Below, piece after piece: positions 24,152 to 31,263 of a stretch of DNA of 39,198 nucleotides. The notes under the pieces are model-generated. The model was not told the DNA's origin and made no database searches. It saw only the letters and a program-made list of their open reading frames with translations. Location of the stretch: contig JAFSTA010000248.1 in NCBI GenBank assembly GCA_017450695.1, positions 1 to 39,198 of the forward strand, written 5' to 3'. Numbering within the stretch: position 1 is the first letter of the stretch; every line of letters begins with the position of its first letter. The translations under genes and the position numbers were made by a program. Source of the DNA: Kiritimatiellia bacterium (lineage in GTDB: Bacteria; Verrucomicrobiota; Kiritimatiellia; RFP12; UBA1067).

Positions 24152-24903
24152 TCAACTGCGGTTGTTCGGTTCAGAAGCCCCGTGGGAAAGAGTTTCTCTG
24201 CGGAGGAAACAGGCACGGACGACGAGGATGAGCAGGGTGTAGATCTCCAGACGTCCGGCCAGCATGGCGAACATGTAGAACCATAAGTGGCGCAACAAGA
24301 GCACCGTAGTTGGAGGTTGGGACGAGGCTACCGAACGCGGGACCTACGTTGCCAACCATGCTGAGCGCACCGGTGAAAGCGGTAAAGATATCCAGTCCCG
24401 CTAACGCCCCGGCAAGCGTCGTGACCAACACGAGCAGCATGGAAACAAAGACGAACGAGGCAACAACAGGTACGAACGAGCTTCGTCCCGAAGAACTGTT
24501 GATGCTCAACGTGAAGACCTCGTGCGGATGCAGGATACGGCGCAACTCGTTTCGGAGTTGTTTTCCCAAAATTGTCCAGCGGATAACCTTGATGCCGCCA
24601 GCCGTGAAACCGGACGAGCCACCCACGAAGAAGAGGATGAAAATCACGGCCTGAGCCGCCGGATTCCAAGTGAGGTAGTCATCCGTCATAAACCCCGTCG
24701 TGGAGATAATCGACGGCACCTGGAACGCGACCGCGCGTAACTTTACATCGACCCCATCCCAGGAGCCGCAGCACTCGACGACTGTCGCGAAGGCGACCGC
24801 GAAACACTCACTCGCGAGCAAGCTGCGGGCCATCGAGCGTGTGCAACTCCGAAAACGGCAAACCAAGGAGTGGACTTCCCGCGCCGATTATGAATATCTT
24901 CAT
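24152..24903 (-). pseudogene. decayed trkA-trkH potassium uptake remnant
   Basis: The minus strand starts with MKIFIIGAG at 24903, with AAGG nine bases upstream; this is the usual first segment of TrkA. The reading then breaks, and from about 24720 the strand encodes TrkH-like sequence: VPSIISTTGFMTDDYLTW, FFVGGSSGFTAGGIKVIRW, LGKQLRNELRRILHP, GALSMVGNVGPAFG. A one-base shift near 24285-24300 moves the rest into another frame (WFYMFAMLAGRLEIYTLLILV) ending at a stop at 24152. Most of trkA and the front half of trkH are missing. It is the relic of a K+ uptake operon, joined by deletion and then frameshifted. TrkH is certain; TrkA rests on nine residues. Confidence 0.75.
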
Positions 24904-25809
24904 ATCGTCACACCTTCATGACAGAAGATCTTGCCTTGAAGTTGGCAGGTTCAGCGTGTTAAGCCGATTACGCTCGCCGCCCGCACTCCGCTCAGGAATG
25001 GAAATGAGGATAACTTCCAATCCTTCAACCGCCGAAACACCCAACCTTGGACTGAGGGGCTAGTTGTTATTCCACGAACATTGAGCCAAATAACCAAACC
25101 ACAGACCAACACGGACGCGCCTCGCTGACGCTTGCGCATTTCCCAACCAGGGCGAGCGTGACCGATGCCTGTTCTCTAAACCACAGACCAACATGGACGC
25201 GCCTCGCTGACGCTTGCGCATTTCCCAAACCAGGGCGAGCGTGAGCGATGCCTGTCTGTGTACGTCCGTGGTTAACTAAACCGCCAACTTAAACCACAGA
25301 CCAACACGGACGCGCCTCGCTGACGCTTGCCGCTTTTCCCAACCCGGGCGAGCGTGAGCGATGCCTGTCTGTGTATGTCCGTGGTTCTCTAAACAAAACC
25401 ACAGACCAACGCGGACGCGCCGCGCTTACGCTTGCGCATTTCCCAACCAAGGTGATCGTGACCGATGCCTGTCCGTGTACGTCCGTGGTTAACTAAACTG
25501 CCAACTTAAACCACAGACCAACGCAGACGCGCCGCGCTTACGCTTGCGCATTTCCCAATCAGGGCGAGCGTGAGCGATGCCTGTCCGTGTACGTCCGTGG
25601 TTAACTAAACCGCCAACTTAAACCGCAGACCAACATGGACGCGCCACGCTTACGCTTGCGCATTTCCCAACCAGGGCGAGCGTGAGCGATGCCTGTCTGT
25701 GTACGTCCGTGGTTCTCTAAACCGCCCGGCGCCCCAACCTGAAATTAGAGGCAAGCGTGTTCCGAATTCTGCGGACCCCCCATGTGCCTGCTTGTCTCAT
25801 CCACCACAT
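24904..25809. other. 906-bp gene-free region with palindrome array
   Basis: No gene is supported. The six-unit palindrome array (25097-25714) fills most of it. The part at 24904-25096 shows no coding signal; 25715-25809 is a short tail before the stop of the SUMF1 gene. Confidence 0.7.
25097..25714. repeat. tandem array of six ~94-bp imperfect palindromes
   Basis: Units begin AACC(A/G)CAGACCAAC at 25097, 25179, 25292, 25397, 25509 and 25621. Five end GTCCGTGGTT (at 25273, 25386, 25490, 25602 and 25714), giving 94-95 bp; the first unit lacks this end. Each unit is one long imperfect hairpin: the first ~40 bp (CACAGACC..CACGGACGCGCC..GCTGACGCTTGCGC) pairs with the last ~40 bp (GGCGAGCGTGAGCGATGCCTGTC.GTGTACGTCCGTGG) around a TTTCCCAACCAGG centre. 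Three junctions have the 18-bp spacer AACTAAACCGCCAACTTA; others are shorter. It carries no open frame of note. Confidence 0.9.
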
Positions 25810-27081
25810 TTAACGGACCGTGCAGAAGACGCGGAAACCGAAGCCGCCGTCTTGTAGCGTCTTGTTTTTGTCGCCGCGCCGTGCAGCGCTGCGGGCGGTC
25901 TTGCAGTCCCCGCCGACACCGGCGGAACGTGCCACAATATACGTGCCCGTCGCGGGACCGACAGGGTTCGTCACCGCAGCCGTCCCCAGATTGGCTTGAT
26001 AAAAGTCCAGGCACCACTCATACGTGTTGCCGGCCATGTCGTAGAGTCCCCAGCGGTTTTCCTTCTTCGACCCGACACGGATCGGCGCCATCGTCGCGTT
26101 GGACTCCGGACGAACCCAGGCGATCTCGGCGATTTCCGGATGCGTGTAGGCACCGTGATTGTTTACACCTGAATACGGGCACGCTTTGGTCATGAAAAAC
26201 CCGTTGTTGTAGGAGGCTGTCTCGCCCGCGCGGGCGGCGTACTCGAACTGCGCGTCTGTCGGCAGGTCGAAACTGTCGATCCCTGTCTTCTTTCGAAGCA
26301 GTCCGAAGAAAGTCGTTTCCGCCACATCGTTCGATGCCGGCCAAACGACACCATTCCCGCGGAGATCGTTCCACGAAACCCTGTTGACGGGACAGTAGTC
26401 GTTCGCTCCGGCAACATTGGAAGGAAGAGAACCGACCACCTTTTGGTATTGGGCACGCGTCACTTGAAACACACCGGCGAAGAACGGCTGCGTGAGCGTC
26501 ACGGAATGCTGATCCTCGTTATTATTACGCCCGATTTCAGTCGTGGGACTTCCCATCAAGTAGGTTCCTGGAGGACAATACTTCAGCCAGAGCTTATCCG
26601 AGAGGTTGGCGTTCACCGCCGGATCCGGCGAGTCAAAGGTGAAGGAAACCGGATACGCCGTGGCTGAGCTGCCACCGGAGATATCGATCACCATGTAAGA
26701 ACCGGGTACGGTGTAGAGTCCGTTCGTCGGCCACGCATACACCACGGCGACGGCGTTCGACTCCAAATGCCCGTACCAGTCGGAGCGCGCGCTCCACTCC
26801 AAGTGGCGGTTTCCCGGCTCGACAAAGGTCGAGAAGTTCCGCGAGAAGTCACCGGACACGGTCTTGATCTTCTCCATGCCGATGGAGACGCCATTCGTAA
26901 GGATATCGAGTCGCACGAAGGCCGCCTCGCCGTTTGATTCCAGCGTGTAATCGACCTTCACGCGGTGGGTGCGCATATCCTGCTCGTAGATCACATTCCG
27001 CACCTGCAACGGCGTTTGCGCCAAAGCGCCACATGCGGCGACTCCCCAAACAACTCCCGTTGCCAACAGCACTCGTTTCAT
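25810..27081 (-). CDS. secreted SUMF1-fold protein, paralogue b
   Basis: The protein has 423 residues from the ATG at 27081 (GGAAAGGAG upstream); the frame starts eight codons earlier. A signal peptide (to about 22, ending GALAQ) is followed by a beta-rich N-terminal domain (about 24-165, WSARSDWYGHLESNAV) and a SUMF1/formylglycine-generating-enzyme-like domain (PPGTYLMGSP, LPTDAQFEYAARAG, GLYDMAGNTYEWCLD, GFGFRVFC). The active-site Cys pair of true FGE is not visible: the region reads GGDCKTARSAARRG with one Cys. It is therefore more likely a binding or structural member. It starts 21 bp after the stop of the LDTR-tailed phosphoesterase gene and is closely related to 28375-29640. Confidence 0.88.
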   Translation of the reverse strand: MKRVLLATGVVWGVAACGALAQTPLQVRNVIYEQDMRTHRVKVDYTLESNGEAAFVRLDILTNGVSIGMEKIKTVSGDFSRNFSTFVEPGNRHLEWSARSDWYGHLESNAVAVVYAWPTNGLYTVPGSYMVIDISGGSSATAYPVSFTFDSPDPAVNANLSDKLWLKYCPPGTYLMGSPTTEIGRNNNEDQHSVTLTQPFFAGVFQVTRAQYQKVVGSLPSNVAGANDYCPVNRVSWNDLRGNGVVWPASNDVAETTFFGLLRKKTGIDSFDLPTDAQFEYAARAGETASYNNGFFMTKACPYSGVNNHGAYTHPEIAEIAWVRPESNATMAPIRVGSKKENRWGLYDMAGNTYEWCLDFYQANLGTAAVTNPVGPATGTYIVARSAGVGGDCKTARSAARRGDKNKTLQDGGFGFRVFCTVR

Positions 27082-27101
27082 CTTATCTCCTTTCCTTCCC
27101 G

Positions 27102-28235
27102 TCACCGGGTAAACAAAACCGTTCCGATCCTCGTCTTCGTGTCCAGCACGGACTCACCGTCCGTGCGTCCTTCCGCAAAAAACCTGGTGTCGAGCAGACT
27201 CTCCGTGTCCGTACCGCCCGCCGCGTGCCAGCGCGTGTCCAGCCTTCCCGGCAACGACGCGTCACTCGCCGGGAAACTCCCGGAAGCAGGGGTTGAGACA
27301 TCCGCCGCAAACGTGATGCGTTGCACCTCCCCCTGGAAGTTGCCGCTACAGACGTACTGCATCGCCGTGGGCGAGAAGCGTTCCTCATGGTACTTGTGGA
27401 GGTGACCGCAGAGAATCCCTTTCAACAACGGCTGCTCCTTCAACCAAGCGAGAAAGTCCGCCGTCGGCTGGTCGGTGCGCTGCTGTGCCGCGCGGGCGGA
27501 CGGATACTGCGAGGTCACTTCCAACGGCGCCCCCGTCACATACGCGCTGGAATCTTGTGCCAACTGCTCCGCGCACAGTCCCGGCAGATAGAACGGCACA
27601 TGGCACAGCAGAATGATCGGAAGCCCTTTCGCGACCTCTTGCTCGAACAGCGCGTGTTGCGCCTCGGTGACGTTGTAATAGACGTCGTCGATCGCCACGA
27701 AGTTGACGCCGTTCACCACGCGCGACGCGAAGGTGAGGTCGTTCGGGAACGCCGCCTGCACGCGGTCATAACTCTCCGCCTTGTACGCGGCATCCTCCGT
27801 CGCCTCGCCGACATACTTGCTGAACTCGTGGTTCCCGGAGGTGGCGTACCAGTCATCCGCCGCAAACGTCTGCGAAGCGCGTTCCAGATTCCCGTAGCTC
27901 ACGAAGTCGATCAGGTCGCCCGTATGCAGCAACAATTCGTTGCGGGCACGGGCGGTAGCGACGGCCTCCCCCAAATAGTATTCCGCATTCGGGAAAATCC
28001 GGCTTCGGCTGTTCGCGAGATTGATCTTGCGCGTGTCGCCCGCGTCATCCTCGTTCACCAGCGTCAGGTGCGAATCCGAAACGTGAAGCGCGGAAAATGG
28101 TTGCGTCACATCAACAGGGATCCGAATCTGCTTGATCGACAACGGCGGCAACTGGGAATCCGCACGCGCGCCAAGCCGCGACGCCAACCACGCGCCCGCG
28201 CTCATCTCCAGAAACTCTCTTCTGCCGCACTTCAT
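27102..28235 (-). CDS. Tat-exported metallophosphoesterase 2 with LDTR-repeat tail
   Basis: The protein has 377 residues from the ATG at 28235 (GAAAGGG upstream; a TTG at 28241 is an alternative). It has a twin-arginine signal (CGRREFLEMSAG) and a complete calcineurin-like metallophosphoesterase core (SDSH, GDLIDF, GNHEFS, CHVPF, GHLHKY), near-identical in long stretches to the protein from 22813-23772. After the point where the paralogue ends it carries about 65 more residues with three LDT(R/K) units: RLDTRWHAAG, LLDTRFFAEG, VLDTKTRIGT, ending VLFTR. The same tail module ends the 99-residue protein at 29683-29982. The tail has the look of a sorting or attachment signal. The gene lies between the two SUMF1 genes. 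Confidence 0.92.
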   Translation of the reverse strand: MKCGRREFLEMSAGAWLASRLGARADSQLPPLSIKQIRIPVDVTQPFSALHVSDSHLTLVNEDDAGDTRKINLANSRSRIFPNAEYYLGEAVATARARNELLLHTGDLIDFVSYGNLERASQTFAADDWYATSGNHEFSKYVGEATEDAAYKAESYDRVQAAFPNDLTFASRVVNGVNFVAIDDVYYNVTEAQHALFEQEVAKGLPIILLCHVPFYLPGLCAEQLAQDSSAYVTGAPLEVTSQYPSARAAQQRTDQPTADFLAWLKEQPLLKGILCGHLHKYHEERFSPTAMQYVCSGNFQGEVQRITFAADVSTPASGSFPASDASLPGRLDTRWHAAGGTDTESLLDTRFFAEGRTDGESVLDTKTRIGTVLFTR

Positions 28236-28374
28236 TCCCAATTCCCTTTCGTCCCGATTGTCAGAGACCGCCGTTACCTGTTACAACAGACTGCCGATGA
28301 TTCCCTACCGCCTCTCAGCCTCCCTGACCTCACACGCTTTGCCAGCCGGCAACGACAAATGTCGCCCCCCCCGG

Positions 28375-29640
28375 TTACCGCACCGTGCAGAAGACGCGGA
28401 AACCGAAACCGCCGTCGTGAAGCGATTTGGCTTTATCGCCGCGACGATAGGCACTGCGGACACCGGTGCAAGCACCACCGATTCCCATCGAACGGACGAC
28501 AGGGTTGGTTCCGGTCTCTGGACCAACCGGATTCGTGACGGCCCGCTTCCCCAGGTTCGCCACATAGTTGTCGAGGCACCACTCGTAGATGTTGCCAACC
28601 ATATCGTACAGCCCCCAGTTGTTCGGTTTTTTCGACCCCGCGCGAATTTTCTGGAACGGGGAGTTGCTTTCCGGACGGCACCAGGCGATCTCCGCAATCT
28701 CGGCGTGATAGGTGTTATTCGCATCGGGACACGCCGACGAGAAAGAGAATCCATTGTAATAAGTGTTGGTCTCGCCCGCGCGGCAGGCGTATTCCCACTG
28801 TCCCTCCGTCGGCAGGTCGAAGGTGTCAATCCCGGTCTTGGCACGAAGCACCCCCATAAAGCTGGCGGCGGCAACATCGTTGGACGCCGGCCACGCGCAA
28901 CCGGCTCCACGCGCGTCATTCCAGCTTGCCGCGACAGGACAGTAATCATTGGCTGCAGAACCATCGCTAAACGGGAGAGAACCGATCACCTTCTTGTACT
29001 GGGCACACGTTACATCGAAGACACCGGCAAAGAACGGCTCTGTCAGGGTCACCTGATGCTGATCCTCGTTGTTCGATCGTCCGATTTCAGTCGTCGGGCT
29101 TCCCATCAGGTAGGTTCCGGGAGGACAATACTTCAGCCAGAGCTTATCCGAGAGGTTGGCGTCCACCGCCGGGTTCGGCGAGTCAAAGGTGTAGGAGACC
29201 GGATACTCCGTGGCGGAGGTTCCGCCAGAGAGATCGACCACCATGTAACAGCCAGGTACGGTATAAAGTCCGTTCGTCGGCCACGCGCGAACCACCGCAA
29301 CCACGTTCGACTCCAGATACCCGTACCAGTCGGAACGTGCGCTCCACGACAGGTGTCGAGCACCGGGTTCAACAAAGGTCGAGAAGTTCCGCGAAACGTC
29401 GCCGGACAAGGTCTTGATATTCTCCATGCCGATCGAGACGCCGTTGGTCAGGATGTCAAGGCGAACGAAGGCAGGCTCATCTGCCTCCAGCGTATAATCA
29501 ACCTCCACGCGGTAGGTTCGCCGGTCCTGATGGAAATTCACGGTCTTCACCTGAATCGGCGTGAACGCATCCGTAGCCTCCGCCACGCCCGCACCAACGC
29601 ACGCCAGCAACGAACAGCACCACCACATCATCTTTTTCAT
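28375..29640 (-). CDS. secreted SUMF1-fold protein, paralogue a
   Basis: The 421-residue protein parallels 25810-27081: signal peptide (about 1-22), beta-rich N-terminal domain (WSARSDWYGYLESNVV), and SUMF1-like domain (PPGTYLMGSP, LPTEGQWEYACRAG, GLYDMVGNIYEWCLD, GFGFRVFC), with the same C-terminal residues FGFRVFCTVR. The FGE-type cysteine pair is missing here too (GGACTGVRSAYRRG). No sulfatase gene is present in the window, in keeping with a non-FGE role. An adequate AAAGGAG site precedes the ATG. It follows the tail-only gene by 42 bp and precedes the phosphoesterase gene by about 140 bp. Confidence 0.9.
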   Translation of the reverse strand: MKKMMWWCCSLLACVGAGVAEATDAFTPIQVKTVNFHQDRRTYRVEVDYTLEADEPAFVRLDILTNGVSIGMENIKTLSGDVSRNFSTFVEPGARHLSWSARSDWYGYLESNVVAVVRAWPTNGLYTVPGCYMVVDLSGGTSATEYPVSYTFDSPNPAVDANLSDKLWLKYCPPGTYLMGSPTTEIGRSNNEDQHQVTLTEPFFAGVFDVTCAQYKKVIGSLPFSDGSAANDYCPVAASWNDARGAGCAWPASNDVAAASFMGVLRAKTGIDTFDLPTEGQWEYACRAGETNTYYNGFSFSSACPDANNTYHAEIAEIAWCRPESNSPFQKIRAGSKKPNNWGLYDMVGNIYEWCLDNYVANLGKRAVTNPVGPETGTNPVVRSMGIGGACTGVRSAYRRGDKAKSLHDGGFGFRVFCTVR

Positions 29641-29682
29641 CTTCCGAACTCCTTTCGTCTCATCAAATCCAAAACCTGCCGC

Positions 29683-29982
29683 CTACCGAATCATCAGGAA
29701 CGTACCCACCGGCGTCTTCGTGTCCAGTACGCTCTCCGCGCTCCAAGCCTCCGCCCAGTAACGCGTATCGACCAACTCATCGTCCGCCGCCACAGCATCG
29801 GCGCTGTACCGCGTGTCCAGTCCGCCGCCCGTCACCGCACCGCTGGAAACCGGCAAGACGAATGAAGCCGCCGCCGCGACAGAAAACGCGGCACAAACCG
29901 CAAGTCCGCAACAAACCAGCGGACGCCACGCCGACCTCACCACTTTGCCCGCACCGATGAAAGAAGTTCTTTCTCTTTTCAT
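29683..29982 (-). CDS. small secreted protein consisting of signal and LDTR tail
   Basis: The protein has 99 residues from the ATG at 29982 (GAAAGG upstream; a start at 30042 in the same frame is less likely). Residues 1-40 are a long signal/anchor with a basic front. The rest, from about residue 54, is almost only the tail found at the end of metallophosphoesterase 2: GLDTRYSADA, LVDTRYWAEA, ESVLDTKTPVGT, ending FLMIR. It is either a stub left by deletion of a larger tailed protein or a genuine small partner bearing the signal. It is the first gene of the minus-strand block running to 25810. Confidence 0.7.
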   Translation of the reverse strand: MKRERTSFIGAGKVVRSAWRPLVCCGLAVCAAFSVAAAASFVLPVSSGAVTGGGLDTRYSADAVAADDELVDTRYWAEAWSAESVLDTKTPVGTFLMIR

Positions 29983-30062
29983 GATCTCGTACCTTTCTTC
30001 GACCCCAACCGGAGACATCGGACAAATACCGACACCCCGCAAATTTGAAAGGAATAGTTTAA

Positions 30063-30108
30063 CCTAAATTCCTCTGCTAGACAATTGAAATCACGGAACA
30101 CACGGAAT
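30063..30108. repeat. 136-bp repeat family, inverted partial copy
   Basis: Read on the minus strand it goes ATTCCGTGTGTTCCGTGATTT...AGAGGAATTTAGG, the last third of the 136-bp repeat of 6-141 and 24015-24150. It lies between the 3' end of the SDR gene and the tail-only gene. Confidence 0.6.
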
Positions 30109-30132
30109 AAGTTGATAACGGGTAGCCACCCG

Positions 30133-30867
30133 CTAGCGTGCGGTTTGGAGTCCGCCATCGACAGAAATCGTTTGTCCCGTGATATAGGCCGCATCCGCAG
30201 AAAGGAGGAAGCGGACAACGGATGCGACCTCCTCCGGTTTTCCAAAGCGTCCAAACGGAATCCATTCAAGTTCCTTGCGCCTGCGACTCTCCGGCATATC
30301 CGCCGTCATGTCCGTTTCGATGATTCCCGGAGCAACGGAATTGACGGTGATCCCGGAGGGTGCCAATTCACGATTCGCGGTGCGGCACAATCCGATCAAC
30401 CCCGCCTTGGAGGCGCTGTAGGCGCTTCGCATGAGATCTCCCATCAACGCGGCGTCCGAAGAAATGTAAACGATCCGTCCCTCGCGGCGACGGACAAACG
30501 CGCGGGAGACAGCCTTGGTCAAAAGGAAAGGCGCATCCAGATTCGTCGCCATCACCTGCCGCCAATCCTGGATTCCCGTGAACGAAATCGGCTTGGAGAA
30601 CATCACGCCCGCATTACAGACCAACCCGTAGATCGCTCCCGTCGCCTCCACTCGCTTGACCAGATCATCCGCCTCGGCGGGAACGGACAGGTCTGCCGCA
30701 AAACATTCGGCCTCGCCGCCCGCAGCGCGGATTTCAGAAGCGACGCCTTCCGCCTGCTCCTTCGCGTTCCGATAATGAACCGCCACGCGATAACCATCCC
30801 GTGCGATCGCTTTCGCAATCGCCGCGCCGATTCCCCTGCCCGCACCTGTCACCAGTACCGTCTTCAT
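30133..30867 (-). CDS. short-chain dehydrogenase/reductase, FabG-like
   Basis: The 244-residue protein is a classical SDR: cofactor loop TGAGRGIG at 7-14, NAG(V) at 85-88, catalytic Ser137, Tyr150 and Lys154 (YSASK), PG motif (SVAPGIIETDM), and GQTISVDGG near the C-terminus. Arg12 and Arg33 near the Rossmann loop suggest NADPH. The pattern is that of 3-oxoacyl-ACP reductase FabG, which reduces 3-ketoacyl-ACP in fatty acid synthesis; many FabG-like SDRs act on other ketones, and no fatty acid synthesis gene is nearby. GGGAGG precedes the ATG. It is divergent from glnN. Confidence 0.9.
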   Translation of the reverse strand: MKTVLVTGAGRGIGAAIAKAIARDGYRVAVHYRNAKEQAEGVASEIRAAGGEAECFAADLSVPAEADDLVKRVEATGAIYGLVCNAGVMFSKPISFTGIQDWRQVMATNLDAPFLLTKAVSRAFVRRREGRIVYISSDAALMGDLMRSAYSASKAGLIGLCRTANRELAPSGITVNSVAPGIIETDMTADMPESRRRKELEWIPFGRFGKPEEVASVVRFLLSADAAYITGQTISVDGGLQTAR

Positions 30868-30906
30868 CCGAAAAGTCCTCCCATTTCTCCGTCATAAGGT
30901 AAAGAT

Positions 30907-30935
30907 AGCCTAACAAATAATCAATGTCTTGACAA
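30907..30935 (-). promoter_or_regulatory. candidate promoter of the SDR gene
   Basis: On the minus strand TTGTCA (30935-30930), a 17-nt spacer and TAGGCT (30912-30907) lie about 40 bp before the start codon. Confidence 0.35.
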
Positions 30936-31147
30936 ATCCGATCTCACCAGAGCCGTAAGTGGTTATCACGTGTGTCTCATGTCACACGCGCAAACGCGGT
31001 CATGGGTTAACAACTGAATCTCCATCCTTCCATTTTTGCATTTCCTCCAGACTTGATTTTGGATTCATAACGAATTATTACATTTTTGTTAGATTGCATT
31101 TTCACAAAACAAAAGTGGCTTTGATTATCTTTGCAAATCCTAACTTG

Positions 31148-31184
31148 GAATTGTAACTTATTGTAATTTCATATTTTACAATTC
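31148..31184 (+). promoter_or_regulatory. ATTGTAA boxes upstream of glnN, candidate operator
   Basis: ATTGTAA occurs at 31150-31156 and 31160-31166, ten bases apart (one helical turn), and inverted as TTACAAT at 31176-31182. GAATTGTAA (31148-31156) and TTACAATTC (31176-31184) are perfect reverse complements. The set ends just before the -35 of the glnN promoter, as expected for a regulator that controls glutamine synthetase transcription. The pattern recalls but does not fit the TnrA half-site pair (spacing differs by two). Confidence 0.5.
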
Positions 31185-31187
31185 TAT

Positions 31188-31216
31188 TTGCTTTTTGGCA
31201 TTCGATATGCGATAAT
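31188..31216 (+). promoter_or_regulatory. candidate glnN promoter
   Basis: TTGCTT (31188-31193), a 17-nt spacer and GATAAT (31211-31216) place a transcript start near 31223, with a leader of about 40 nt. Confidence 0.5.
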
Positions 31217-31263
31217 CAAAGTGCTTTTTTTGTAAGCAATCAAACCGCGAATGAAAGGTGTCT

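Larger units (their letters stand above)
30868..31263. other. AT-rich divergent promoter region between SDR gene and glnN
   Basis: No gene. It is the most A+T-rich stretch of the window and holds promoter elements for both flanking genes and the ATTGTAA boxes. Confidence 0.7.

Noticed and set aside
25097-25714. CRISPR array
   Set aside because: Units are ~94 bp palindromes with nearly constant spacers, not 24-47 bp repeats with unique spacers, and no cas gene is in the window.
25810-29640. Active formylglycine-generating enzymes for sulfatase maturation
   Set aside because: The required cysteine pair is not visible and there is no sulfatase gene in the window.
28132-29865. 577-codon plus-strand open frame opposite the SUMF1 gene
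   Set aside because: The minus strand encodes a protein with signal peptide and a clear paralogue in the window; the plus frame has arginine-rich shadow composition.
31162-31180. TnrA-type site before glnN
   Set aside because: The half sites TGTAA and TTACA are nine bases apart rather than seven and the organism does not look like a Firmicute.
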